This document shows, piece by piece, positions 41,159 through 49,510 of a stretch of DNA of 64,000 nt (positions are counted from its first letter, which is position 1; each line of letters opens with the position of its first letter). The stretch is from SLID01 sp041667545 (GTDB lineage: Bacteria > Omnitrophota > Gorgyraeia > Tantalellales > Tantalellaceae), in contig JBAYES010000004.1 in assembly GCA_041667545.1 (NCBI GenBank), positions 1-64,000 on the forward strand, read 5' to 3'. The translations under genes and the position numbers were made by a program. A model generated the notes under the pieces. That model was not told the origin of the DNA and ran no database searches. It was given only the letters and a program-made list of their open reading frames with translations.

Positions 41159-42862
41159 ATGGCATACAGTCACGACTTAAGAGTGGCGTCATCGGTAAAA
41201 CTGGCTGATATAGGCGATATTGCCGGAAAATTCGGTATAGCCGGAAAGTACATAAAAAAATACGGTAATCACGTAGCCAAGATATACTCGGAAGAGCTTT
41301 TGCAGAAACTGAAAAAAAGAAAATCCGGTAAACATGTGCTCGTGACCTCTATCACACCCACACAGTTCGGAGAAGGAAAGACTGTTATCACCATAGGCCT
41401 TTCCATGGCTCTTAACAAGCTCAAGAAGAAGTCCATAGCGTGTATACGGCAGTCTTCCCTCGGGCCGACTTTCGGCATGAAGGGTAGCGGCACCGGAGGC
41501 GGACTTTGTCAGGTGCTTCCGCAGGAAGAGCTTGCGCTCTACCTTACGGGGGATACATACGCCGTCTCTATGGCCCAGAATCTTTGCGCCGCTATGCTGG
41601 ATAATTGTCTTTTTTGGGAAGAAAAGGGTATTCCGGACAAGGACGGAATTACATGGAAAAGAGTTTCCGATATCAGCGACAGGGTGCTGAGAAATATGTC
41701 CATTGGAGGCGGTGGAAAACTTCATGGGGTAAGCCGTAAGACTGGAATTGATATAACTCCCGCAGGAGAATGCATGGCGATACTTTCTCTTTCAGAGAAC
41801 CTGAAAGACCTGAGGGGCCGTCTTGGCGACATTGTTGTAGGATTTGATCCTCATGGAAAGCCGGTTACCGCCGAACAAATAAAAGCGGCCGGGGCAATGG
41901 CAGCTTTGCTAAAAGACGCTCTAAATCCTAACCTGCTTCAGACAATGGAACATACCCCGTGTTTTGTTCACACCGGGGCCTTTGCCAACACTTCGCATGG
42001 GTCAAGTTCCGTTATAGCCGATAAACTGGCTTTAAAACTTTCCGACTACACCATAACTGAAAGCGGTTTTGGGGTGGATCTGGGGGCGGAAAAATTCATC
42101 GACATAAAATGCCGGCAGTCCGGGCTTAATCCCGACGCGGTTGTATTGAACTGTTCGGTCAGGGCTCTAAAGGTACATAGCGGAGACTTTCAGGTAAAGG
42201 GTTCGTCATTCCCGCCCGAAATAAAAAAAGAGAACCTTTCGGCCGTGGACAGAGGATGTTCCAACCTGGAAAAACAGGTCGAGAACCTTAAGCTTTTCGG
42301 CCTTCCCATTGTGGTCAGTATTAATCGTTTCGATTCAGATACAAAAAAAGAACTTGACGTTGTTCTTCGGAGAGTTGAAGCGCTTGAAGTGAGCGGTATG
42401 GCTATTTGCGATTCTTACAGAGAGGGAAGCGCGGGAGCAAAAGATCTTGCCGCAGAGGTAATGAGAGCATGCAATGAAAAGTCTAAGATGAGATATCTTT
42501 ATCCGGTGGACATGACGCTGGAAAGCAAGATAGAAAGAGTGGCCAAGTCTATGTACGGCGCGAGTGAAGTTAAGTATTCGGAAGAGGCTTCGGAAAGCAT
42601 GGCCCGCATAGTCAATGCCGGCTTGGACAAGATGCCGGTATGCATGGCTAAGACGCATTTGTCCTTGACCAATAATCCGGAAAAGAAAGGCAGACCCAAA
42701 GGGTTCAAGCTTGTAATAGAGAATGTTATAGCTTCGCCGGGCGCCGGCTATGTTGTGGTTGTCTGCGAAGGGGTGAATACTATGCCCGGAATGCCCAGAG
42801 TTCCGAGATCCGCGGGGGTGGATGTGGATGTGAAGACAGGGACTATAAAAGGTCTTTTCTGA
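41159..42862 (+). CDS. fhs: Formate-tetrahydrofolate ligase
   Basis: Fhs makes 10-formyl-THF from formate, THF and ATP. The 567-residue protein has the P-loop TPTQFGEGKTVITIGLSMAL (near 65), RQSSLGPTFGMKGSGTGGG, GAFANTSHGSSSV, GFGVDLGAEKFIDIKC, VSINRFDSDT and the C-terminal VIASPGAGYVVVVCEGVNTMPGMPR with all family landmarks. It opens a folate C1 block with fchA, folD and a metF-like gene, that is, the methyl-branch steps of C1 metabolism from formate to methyl-THF. AAGGAG lies eight bases before the ATG. Confidence 0.96.
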   Translation: MAYSHDLRVASSVKLADIGDIAGKFGIAGKYIKKYGNHVAKIYSEELLQKLKKRKSGKHVLVTSITPTQFGEGKTVITIGLSMALNKLKKKSIACIRQSSLGPTFGMKGSGTGGGLCQVLPQEELALYLTGDTYAVSMAQNLCAAMLDNCLFWEEKGIPDKDGITWKRVSDISDRVLRNMSIGGGGKLHGVSRKTGIDITPAGECMAILSLSENLKDLRGRLGDIVVGFDPHGKPVTAEQIKAAGAMAALLKDALNPNLLQTMEHTPCFVHTGAFANTSHGSSSVIADKLALKLSDYTITESGFGVDLGAEKFIDIKCRQSGLNPDAVVLNCSVRALKVHSGDFQVKGSSFPPEIKKENLSAVDRGCSNLEKQVENLKLFGLPIVVSINRFDSDTKKELDVVLRRVEALEVSGMAICDSYREGSAGAKDLAAEVMRACNEKSKMRYLYPVDMTLESKIERVAKSMYGASEVKYSEEASESMARIVNAGLDKMPVCMAKTHLSLTNNPEKKGRPKGFKLVIENVIASPGAGYVVVVCEGVNTMPGMPRVPRSAGVDVDVKTGTIKGLF

Positions 42863-42907
42863 TATCGCTGAAAGATGGTATAAGGCAAGTGGAAAAGGGA
42901 GCTTGGC

Positions 42908-43522
42908 ATGGATTACAGTAAAGTTCAGGTATCAGAGTTTTTAAAAGAGGTAGCTTCTCGGAAGATCTCCCCGGGAGGTGGAAGCGCTTCGGCTCTTGCC
43001 GCCGCGCTGGGTTCGGCTCTTAATCTCATGGTGATAAATTTTGGCATAGCCCCTTTCCGCAGTAAAGACGAACTTGAGGAATTAGAACAAGCTAAGAAAA
43101 GACAGGAACTTGCAATGGAGCGCGCTCTTCATCTTATGAATGAAGACTGCGTTGTTTTTTCGGATCTTATGACCGCGATAAATAAAAAAAACGATACGCC
43201 CGATAAATATTCCGCCGCCGCCGAAGTTCCATTAGAGGTTTGCCGCTCGGCCCGGGAGTCTTTGGAAATAGCCGCTGGTGTTCTGGATATAGTAACGGGA
43301 CATATAACCGCCGACATCGCGTGTTCAAAAAATATACTTGTTTCCTCATTCTACTCGGCTAAGGTAAATGTGAAAATGAACTTGAGCGGGATGGGCCCCG
43401 GGGAAATGTCCGAAAAATTCATTAGAGACCTCAAAGACCTTGAGAAAAGTGTGGTTGTTTTGGCGGAGGAAATAGATAAAAAACTGATAAAGTTTGGCAT
43501 AGTTAAGGGAGACTCGAAATAA
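42908..43522 (+). CDS. fchA: Methenyl-THF cyclohydrolase (FTCD_C family)
   Basis: The 204 residues match the cyclodeaminase/cyclohydrolase family: LKEVASRKISPGGGSASALA, LGSALNLMVINF, MNEDCVVFSDLMTAI and AADIACSKNILVSSF-type pattern (TADIACSKNILVSSFYSA). The standalone protein in C1 clusters is FchA, which converts methenyl-THF and 10-formyl-THF. It lies between fhs and folD and overlaps folD by one base. Its presence matters because FolD in this operon has lost the catalytic Lys for the same reaction. Confidence 0.88.
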   Translation: MDYSKVQVSEFLKEVASRKISPGGGSASALAAALGSALNLMVINFGIAPFRSKDELEELEQAKKRQELAMERALHLMNEDCVVFSDLMTAINKKNDTPDKYSAAAEVPLEVCRSARESLEIAAGVLDIVTGHITADIACSKNILVSSFYSAKVNVKMNLSGMGPGEMSEKFIRDLKDLEKSVVVLAEEIDKKLIKFGIVKGDSK

Positions 43523-44412
43523 TGTCATGCGTGGGAAAGATCATAGACGGCCGTCGGATCGCCAGAGAGATGAGCGATTCCGTACGCGATAAGATAAAGG
43601 AGCTTTATGCCTCTTCGTCCTTAAGGCCTCGGTTAGTATCGCTTTCCGTAGGCAAGGATGAGGGCTCTGACATATACATTAACATGCAAAGCCGTCTCGC
43701 GAGTGAAGTTGGAATAGAGTACTATTTGCGGGAATTGCCCGGTACCGCGACCCATGAAGATATACTGAATGAAATACGAAAACTGAACGCCGATAGCTCG
43801 GTTACTTCCGTCATAGTGCAGAAACCACTGCCGGAAGGGATCTGTCACGATAGAATAGTAGCCGCACTTGACCCTGAAAAGGACGCTGAAGGGATACATC
43901 CGCTTAATCTCGGAAAGATACTCAGGATGGAAGCGCGTATAGTTCCATGTACGCCCGGAGCGGTAATGAAAGTGCTTACTTCTGAAAAAGTGGATCTTTT
44001 CGGCAAAGAAGTGATTATTATAGGCCACTCGGCCATTGTTGGAAAACCTCTCAGTCTTATGATGCTTAACGCTCTCGCCACCACAACGGTCTGTCATATC
44101 GGAACATATGAAAGAGGCCTCATCGAAGAGCATTCCCGCCGCGCCGACATACTTATTGTAGCGGTCGGGAAAGCCAATATGGTGAAAGGCAGCTGGGTAA
44201 AAAAAGGAGCGGTAGTTATAGATGTCGGTATAAATCGGTCCGAAGGTAAAATAGTGGGAGACGTCGATATTTCTGAAGTTTCGGGAAAAGCGTCTCTGAT
44301 AACGCCTGTTCCCGGAGGAGTGGGGCCTGTTACCGTCGCAATTCTCATGAGGAATGTATATCGTTCCTATTGCGACGCGGTCGTCTCGGCCGGGGAAAAG
44401 GAAAAGAAATAA
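43522..44412 (+). CDS. folD: FolD methylene-THF dehydrogenase, cyclohydrolase Lys replaced by Gln
   Basis: The 296 residues align throughout with bifunctional FolD: KIIDGRRIAREM, SVGKDEGSDIYINMQSR, VIVQKPLPEGI, DAEGIHPLNLGK, IIGHSAIVGKPLSLMML, DILIVAVGKANMV, VVIDVGIN and SLITPVPGGVGPVTVAILM. In bifunctional FolD the first loop reads Y-x-x-x-K (E. coli Lys54; human Lys56), where Lys is essential for cyclohydrolase activity. Here it is Y52-I-N-M-Q56 (codon 43687-43689, CAA). Changing this Lys to Gln in the human enzyme is known to abolish cyclohydrolase while leaving dehydrogenase. The neighbouring VQLPLP is VQKPLP, and VDG is AEG. The protein is therefore probably dehydrogenase only. Confidence 0.9.
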   Translation: MSCVGKIIDGRRIAREMSDSVRDKIKELYASSSLRPRLVSLSVGKDEGSDIYINMQSRLASEVGIEYYLRELPGTATHEDILNEIRKLNADSSVTSVIVQKPLPEGICHDRIVAALDPEKDAEGIHPLNLGKILRMEARIVPCTPGAVMKVLTSEKVDLFGKEVIIIGHSAIVGKPLSLMMLNALATTTVCHIGTYERGLIEEHSRRADILIVAVGKANMVKGSWVKKGAVVIDVGINRSEGKIVGDVDISEVSGKASLITPVPGGVGPVTVAILMRNVYRSYCDAVVSAGEKEKK

Positions 44413-44413
44413 A

Positions 44414-45157
44414 ATGGGCAGGATATCTTTAGAGCTGGTGCCGAGGGGAGAAGAGTCATTTTCAAAAGAGCTTGAAACGGTGAGAGACAAGTTCCCCCGT
44501 ATAGACACTTTGAATATACCCGACATATTAAAATTTGAAATGCGAGTGCCCGAGTCCTGCCGGGTAGCGGAAAAATATTTTACGGATGTTATCCCGCATA
44601 TCAGAGCCGTTTCTGTGGACAGAGAAGACGACTCGCCCTGCTTGGAGCTTTTCCGGACTTCCCGTATACGGGAAGTCCTGGTCATCCTCGGAGACAATCC
44701 GGAAATAGTTTCAAAAAGCAAAGACCCCTGTGATACGACAGCTCTTATACGTAAGTTCAAAAGATCAAGGCCGGAGATAAAGGTTTACGCCGGAATAGAT
44801 CAGTGGCGTTCCTCTTTTATTGAAGAAAGGGAATATGTTAAGAGAAAGCTTGATGCCGGTGCCGACGGGTTTTTCACCCAGCCTTTTTTTGACATCGCTC
44901 ATCTCGAAATGTGGGCCAAAGAGATGAGGGATGTAGAGGTTTTCTGGGGACTTGCTCCTGTCGTAAGGGAGTCATCGCGGCATTACTGGGAAACCAAAAA
45001 CATGGTAACGTTTCCCGAGTCTTTTGAATGTACAATGAAATGGAACCAGGATCTCGCTAAAAAAGTGCTGGCTTTTTCCGGTGACAATAATTTTCATGTT
45101 TATTTCTGTCCTATAACTGTCGATTTCGTGGAATATCTTAAGGGGATACTGCTATAG
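44414..45157 (+). CDS. MetF-like methylenetetrahydrofolate reductase family protein
   Basis: The 247 residues contain the reductase barrel: SLELVPRGEESF (the family FEFFP/Glu strand), EVLVILGDNPE (LRGD-type), KVYAGIDQ, DAGADGFFTQPFFDI and FWGLAPVV. This is the MTHFR family, which reduces methylene-THF to methyl-THF with FAD. It is about 40 residues shorter than E. coli MetF and divergent, as in C1-cluster MetF proteins of acetogens. No metV gene accompanies it. The ATG at 44414 starts one base after folD stops; the upstream frame from 44354 lies in folD and is rejected. It completes fhs-fchA-folD-metF. Confidence 0.8.
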   Translation: MGRISLELVPRGEESFSKELETVRDKFPRIDTLNIPDILKFEMRVPESCRVAEKYFTDVIPHIRAVSVDREDDSPCLELFRTSRIREVLVILGDNPEIVSKSKDPCDTTALIRKFKRSRPEIKVYAGIDQWRSSFIEEREYVKRKLDAGADGFFTQPFFDIAHLEMWAKEMRDVEVFWGLAPVVRESSRHYWETKNMVTFPESFECTMKWNQDLAKKVLAFSGDNNFHVYFCPITVDFVEYLKGILL

Positions 45158-45174
45158 TCCCGAGGGGAGACGGT

Positions 45175-45975
45175 ATGAAAAAAACTACCATTCTGGACTT
45201 CGCTAAAAAGAAGGCATCCGGCGACAAGATAACCATGCTTACCGCGTATGATCATCCCATGGCCAGAATAATAGACTCTGCCGGAATAGACGCAATACTC
45301 GTAGGAGATTCGGTCGGTATGGTTGTTTTGGGGTATGACTCGACGGTGAAAGTCACCATGAGAGAGATGATCCATCATGCGAAAGCCGTAACGCGCGGTG
45401 TGGAAAGAGCTTTTGTAATAGCTGATATGCCTTTTATGTCATATCAGCCGAGTGACGAGACCGCGGTGAGGAATGCCGGACGATTCCTGAAAGAAGCGGC
45501 TTGCGATGCCGTCAAAATAGAGCTTGGAGGTGAAATGGCCCAAAGGGCCGGGGCTATATCGTCTGCCGGTATACCGGTAGTAGGTCACATAGGCCTGACA
45601 CCTCAGAGTTCATCCAAGATCGGAGGGTACAGGGTGCAGGGAAGGGAAGCTGAAGATGCCCGTAAAATAATGTCCGATGCCGTGCTTCTGGAAGAAGCCG
45701 GATGTTTCGCTCTTATACTCGAATGTATCCCTTCCTCGCTTGCCCGGGAAGTAACCGCTAAGATAGGTATACCCACAATAGGAATCGGGGCGGGTCCATA
45801 TTGTGACGGACAGGTTCTTGTAACTTATGATATCATCGGCTATTTTGACAAGTTCCTCCCAAAATTCGCTAAACGTTACGCTAATGTGGGAAATATCATA
45901 AAAGAGGCTGTGGGCAATTTCAAAAAAGACATTAAAACAGGGGTTTTCCCCGATAAAGATCACTCTTTTTCCTAA
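45175..45975 (+). CDS. panB: 3-methyl-2-oxobutanoate hydroxymethyltransferase
   Basis: PanB moves the one-carbon unit of methylene-THF onto ketoisovalerate, giving ketopantoate for pantothenate and CoA. The 266 residues show TMLTAYDHPMARIIDSAGID, VGDSVGMVVLGYDSTVKVTM, ADMPFMSYQ, AVKIELGGEMA, HIGLTPQSSSKIGGYRVQG and IGIGAGPYCDGQVLV, all conserved, including the metal ligands Asp in GDS and AD. It is 17 bases after the metF-like gene, so the user of methylene-THF is in the same operon as its makers. panC and panD are not in the window. Confidence 0.97.
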   Translation: MKKTTILDFAKKKASGDKITMLTAYDHPMARIIDSAGIDAILVGDSVGMVVLGYDSTVKVTMREMIHHAKAVTRGVERAFVIADMPFMSYQPSDETAVRNAGRFLKEAACDAVKIELGGEMAQRAGAISSAGIPVVGHIGLTPQSSSKIGGYRVQGREAEDARKIMSDAVLLEEAGCFALILECIPSSLAREVTAKIGIPTIGIGAGPYCDGQVLVTYDIIGYFDKFLPKFAKRYANVGNIIKEAVGNFKKDIKTGVFPDKDHSFS

Positions 45976-46006
45976 AACCATGGGATGAAGGAGAGAATAG
46001 GAATTA

Positions 46007-47146
46007 ATGGCCGGTTATTTAGAAGCATGGGAGAGGATATTCGGAATGAAGAAGGTTAAGCGTATTTTTATTTCCGCTACAAGGCAGAATGTCGGTAAGA
46101 CCACCGTTTCTATGGGGCTCATAGCCTCTCTTGGAAAAAGATTCAAGGGCATTTCTTTTATAAAGCCGGTGGGGCAGAGGTACCTTGTGGAAGACGGCAA
46201 CAAGGTGGACGAAGACTCTATACTCATGGACCGCATATTCAATTTCGGCATTCCTTTGCAGAACATGTCGCCTGTTGCCGTGGAGAAGGGGTACACGGAA
46301 AGATTCCTGGATGGGGATATAACCGCGGATGCCGGTCTTAAGATACGAACGGCATTCGATAATGTCGCCGAAGGCAGGGAAGTTGTTATTATCGAGGGTA
46401 CCGGGCATGCCGGAGTAGGGTCGGTGTTTGATCTTTCAAACGCGGCTGTCGCTAAAATGCTGGATTCCAAAGTTGTTATAGTCTCAATGGGCGGTATAGG
46501 CAACCCCATAGACGAGGTCATGCTGAATAAATCTCTTTTCGACAGGATGGGGGTGAAGATAGCGGGAGTAATTGTTAACAAGGTTCTTCCTCATAAGTAC
46601 GAAAAGGTCTCGAGGTATGTACGCGTGGGCCTTGACAGGCTGGGAGTGCCTGTTCTGGGGGTAATGCCTTACGCGGAAATATTGGATATTCCCACAATGA
46701 GGGACATAAAGGAAGAACTTGATATGCATGTGCTTTGCGGAGAGGATCTTCTCGGCAGGCAGATGTCGAGGGTTCTTGTAGGAGCAATGGAGGTACGCGA
46801 AGCCATACATGACCTTGAAGACGACTGTCTTGTCATAACTCCCGGGAACAGGACAGACCTTATAAGCTTGATAATAAAAGTTCAAACCGGAAGGTTCAAG
46901 TCCCCTAAAAGGGTCGCGGGACTTATTCTTTCCGGCGGGGTGGCCCCGAAAAAAAGGGCCTATTCCGCCCTTAAACGGGCCGGTATCCCCACCCTTCTTT
47001 CACGCCTTGATACTTACGATGTTGCCGCCAGGGTACATGACCTTACTGTCAAGATAAAATATCGCGATAATAACAAGGTAAAACTGGCCATCGATATGGT
47101 GGAAAAGCATGTCGATCTCGAAATGGTCATCAAAAACCTGGGGTAG
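46007..47146 (+). CDS. BioD-like P-loop ATPase with DRTGG domain
   Basis: The 379 residues begin with a dethiobiotin-synthetase-like P-loop domain (IFISATRQNVGKTTVSMGL, then VGQRYLVEDGNKVDEDSILM and IIEGTGHAGVGSVFDLSNA), about residues 13-230. A DRTGG domain follows (LVITPGNRTDLISLII, about 275-300) and the end GLILSGGVAPKKRAYSALKR. The arrangement is that of the N-terminal part of phosphotransacetylase (Pta) and of standalone paralogues; the acetyltransferase domain is absent. The role of these standalone proteins is unknown, probably sensing a nucleotide or CoA metabolite. An ATG at 46046 is an alternative start. It sits between panB and apbE. Confidence 0.75.
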   Translation: MAGYLEAWERIFGMKKVKRIFISATRQNVGKTTVSMGLIASLGKRFKGISFIKPVGQRYLVEDGNKVDEDSILMDRIFNFGIPLQNMSPVAVEKGYTERFLDGDITADAGLKIRTAFDNVAEGREVVIIEGTGHAGVGSVFDLSNAAVAKMLDSKVVIVSMGGIGNPIDEVMLNKSLFDRMGVKIAGVIVNKVLPHKYEKVSRYVRVGLDRLGVPVLGVMPYAEILDIPTMRDIKEELDMHVLCGEDLLGRQMSRVLVGAMEVREAIHDLEDDCLVITPGNRTDLISLIIKVQTGRFKSPKRVAGLILSGGVAPKKRAYSALKRAGIPTLLSRLDTYDVAARVHDLTVKIKYRDNNKVKLAIDMVEKHVDLEMVIKNLG

Positions 47147-47181
47147 GCCGAAGGATCCCGAGTCTGCGTGAAAGTTTTACC

Positions 47182-48237
47182 ATGACGAAAAAAAATAGAA
47201 AAATACTTATCGCGATTCTCGTCGTTCTCCTGGCATCGGCTTCGGTCTATCTGGCCTATTACAGCCCGACGCTTCCTCCAAAAAACCCAACGGATGCGGA
47301 TATATCTAAAACTATGCCTCTTATGGATACTTTTGTTTCGATAAGGGCGATATCTTCCTCGATGAGCGAAACAGATATCCATAATGCCATCAAAGACGCA
47401 TTTTCTTACGCCGGAACGCTTGAAAACATGCTCAGCATTTATAACCCTGAAAGCGAACTCAATAAACTCAATCTTGAGCGGGAGATAAACCCTTCTCCGG
47501 ATCTTTTATCCGTTATTCTCGCCGCGCGACGGGTGAATGAATTTACTCTGGGTTTTTTTGACCCGACTGTGGTCCCTGTTCTCAAAAAGCACGGTTTTTA
47601 CAAAGATATGGATGATAAGATCTTAGACAATATTCCGGAACTTGATTATGGGGTAGGTTTTAACAATGTCCGTATAGATGATATTTCCGGCAGGGTCTTT
47701 CTTGAAAACAACGCATGGCTTGACCTTTCAGGGATCGCGAAAGGATATATTGTGGACAGGATAGCCGGGTCATTAAGGGGCAGCGGAATAGAGACATTTC
47801 TTGTGAACGCGGGGGGCGATATCTACTGCGGGAAGGGTCCCGCGGGAAAAAACTGGCGTATTGGTATTAGAGAGCCAGGAAGAGAGAACATGATAGCCGT
47901 ACTGGACCTTGAGCTTGCGGCTGTTGCCACAAGCGGGGACTATGAGAATGTGATAATTGACGAGATCTCCGGAGAACCGGCCGCGCATATAATCGACCCG
48001 AAAACTTTTACCGTTTCCGGTGTATTGCCTTCAGGCTTTACGGTCATCGCTCAGGAATGCGTTACTGCAGACGCTTTCGCGACAGGTATGGCGGTAATGG
48101 GTCCCAAAAGATCCGTTGAATTAGCGGAAAATATTGACGGTGTTGAAGTGGTAGCGGTCAAGTCTTCAGGGAGAAAGAGCGAAATATTTATTTCCGGCGG
48201 TGCAGAAAAATATTTTTCAGAGAAGGGGAATAGATGA
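47182..48237 (+). CDS. apbE: FAD:protein FMN transferase (ApbE family)
   Basis: ApbE attaches FMN covalently to Thr/Ser of membrane and periplasmic flavoproteins. The 351 residues have an N-terminal anchor (about 7-24), MPLMDTFVSIRAIS, YNPESELNKLNLE, FFDPTVVPVLKKHGF, SGIAKGYIVDRIAGSL, FLVNAGGDIYCGKGP and SGDYENVIID, with HIIDPKTFTV near the end. These cover the FAD- and Mg-binding motifs. No lipobox is visible, so it is membrane-anchored. A target protein such as an Rnf or Nqr subunit is not in this window. Confidence 0.93.
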   Translation: MTKKNRKILIAILVVLLASASVYLAYYSPTLPPKNPTDADISKTMPLMDTFVSIRAISSSMSETDIHNAIKDAFSYAGTLENMLSIYNPESELNKLNLEREINPSPDLLSVILAARRVNEFTLGFFDPTVVPVLKKHGFYKDMDDKILDNIPELDYGVGFNNVRIDDISGRVFLENNAWLDLSGIAKGYIVDRIAGSLRGSGIETFLVNAGGDIYCGKGPAGKNWRIGIREPGRENMIAVLDLELAAVATSGDYENVIIDEISGEPAAHIIDPKTFTVSGVLPSGFTVIAQECVTADAFATGMAVMGPKRSVELAENIDGVEVVAVKSSGRKSEIFISGGAEKYFSEKGNR

Positions 48238-49280
48238 AAATTGTTGTCGCGATGTCGGGCGGGGTGGATTCTTCGGTCGCCGCCCTGAAACTTAAAAAAG
48301 AGGGTTATGAGCTTATAGGAATTACAATGAAGACCTGGCCGAAAGAAGACTGCGGCCGGGGAGATGAGAGGACATGCTGTTCGCTTGAAGCGGTCCAGTA
48401 TGCCCGGAGCGTGGCGGAAGACCTGGAGATACCTCATTATGTGGTCGATCTTTCCCGCGAGTTCGCACGCGAGGTAAAAGACTATTTCATACAAGAATAT
48501 TCAAGCGGAAGGACACCGAACCCCTGCATATACTGCAATAGCAGGATAAAGTTCGGATATCTCATGAAGAAAGCCAGGGAGCTCGGCGCGGATAGCATAG
48601 CTACAGGCCATTATGCGCGCGTCAGTTTTGACGGCGATAGAGCTGTTTTGAGAGAGGCGGTCGAGAAAAAGAAAGACCAGTCTTATTTTTTATGCGGTAT
48701 ACCGAGAAATGAGCTTAAACATATTCTGTTCCCTCTCGGAGAAATGCGGAAGAACGAGGTGAGGGAGCTTGCCCGGGAAAACGGTCTTATGTCCGCGGAC
48801 AGAAGATCAAGTCAGGATATATGTTTTTCTCTCGCGGTGGAAGAAACAGGGGATCCTGGTGGAATTACTCCAGGAGATCTCCTTGATATTTCCGGCAAGG
48901 TCATAGGAAAACACCGAGGCGTAGCGTTCTATACCATAGGCCAGAGAAAGGGGCTGGGTCTCGGGATACATCTTCCTCTTTATGTTCTGTCAATAGACCC
49001 CGTTAACAACACTGTAACGGTTGGAAACAGGGAGAATGTTATGAAGGACAATATCAGAGTAAAGATATTCAACTGGTTTTCGGATAGAGAGCTAAGACCC
49101 GGGGATATTTATGGCGTCAGGATACGTCATAACGGCGCAAAGGCTGAAGCCGCGGTAAGCGGATTATCCGAAAATGAAGCGATTATAAAATTTTCCGCGA
49201 AACAGTTCGCGCCGACTCCCGGCCAGGCGGCGGTGTTCTACTCGGAAGAGACAGTAGCGGGAGCCGGATGGATTGTTTGA
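48234..49280 (+). CDS. mnmA: tRNA-specific 2-thiouridylase
   Basis: MnmA makes s2U34 in Lys, Glu and Gln tRNAs. The 348 residues contain the PP-loop AMSGGVDSSVAALKLK, GRTPNPCIYCNSRIKFGYLM with the catalytic Cys region, ATGHYARVSFDG, KDQSYFLCGIPRNEL, SSQDICFSL with the second catalytic Cys, and HRGVAFYTIGQRKGLGLG. It overlaps apbE by four bases. The tRNA promoter begins inside its last codons. Confidence 0.95.
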   Translation: MKIVVAMSGGVDSSVAALKLKKEGYELIGITMKTWPKEDCGRGDERTCCSLEAVQYARSVAEDLEIPHYVVDLSREFAREVKDYFIQEYSSGRTPNPCIYCNSRIKFGYLMKKARELGADSIATGHYARVSFDGDRAVLREAVEKKKDQSYFLCGIPRNELKHILFPLGEMRKNEVRELARENGLMSADRRSSQDICFSLAVEETGDPGGITPGDLLDISGKVIGKHRGVAFYTIGQRKGLGLGIHLPLYVLSIDPVNNTVTVGNRENVMKDNIRVKIFNWFSDRELRPGDIYGVRIRHNGAKAEAAVSGLSENEAIIKFSAKQFAPTPGQAAVFYSEETVAGAGWIV

Positions 49281-49305
49281 CAAGTGTTAAGGTTTCAAAT
49301 ATAAT
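49277..49305 (+). promoter_or_regulatory. Strong sigma70 promoter for tRNA-Met
   Basis: TTGACA (49277-49282) and TATAAT (49300-49305), both consensus, are 17 bases apart. The -35 overlaps the mnmA stop codon. Initiation would be about 14 bases before the tRNA. Confidence 0.85.
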
Positions 49306-49326
49306 GAAGCCTCTGAAAATGCATTT

Positions 49327-49403
49327 GGCGGGGTAGCTCAGCTGGTTAGAGCGCACGGCTCATACCCGTGTTGTCGACGGTTCGAGTCCGTCCCCCGCTA
49401 CCA
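49327..49403 (+). tRNA. tRNA-Met (anticodon CAT)
   Basis: A complete cloverleaf of 74 bases plus encoded CCA: acceptor GGCGGGG/CCCCGCT (with a G1-U72 pair), D arm GCTC-AGCTGGTTA-GAGC, anticodon stem CACGG/CCGTG with loop CTCATAC (CAT at 49361-49363), and T arm GACGG-TTCGAGT-CCGTC. The anticodon stem lacks the three G-C pairs of the initiator, and the sequence resembles elongator Met. A lysidine-modified Ile2 tRNA cannot be excluded without knowing whether TilS modifies it. Confidence 0.93.
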
Positions 49404-49446
49404 AGCATAAAAAATCCGGGGTAACAAGCCCCGGATTTTTTATGCT
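49404..49446 (+). terminator. Intrinsic terminator of the tRNA gene
   Basis: An 18-base perfect stem: AGCATAAAAAATCCGGGG pairs with CCCCGGATTTTTTATGCT around the loop TAACAAG, beginning directly after CCA. It contains an A-run/T-run, so it could work in both directions. Confidence 0.9.
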
Positions 49447-49450
49447 TGAT

Positions 49451-49492
49451 CCCGTAAATAATATTTTCCAGAAAGAAAATATTATTTACGGG
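49451..49492 (+). repeat. Perfect 18-bp hairpin between the duplicated terminators
   Basis: CCCGTAAATAATATTTTC pairs with GAAAATATTATTTACGGG across the six-base loop CAGAAA. It is AT-rich with a GC base, has no T-run, and lies between the two terminator copies. Confidence 0.8.
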
Positions 49493-49510
49493 GCCAGATA
49501 CCACGATCTT

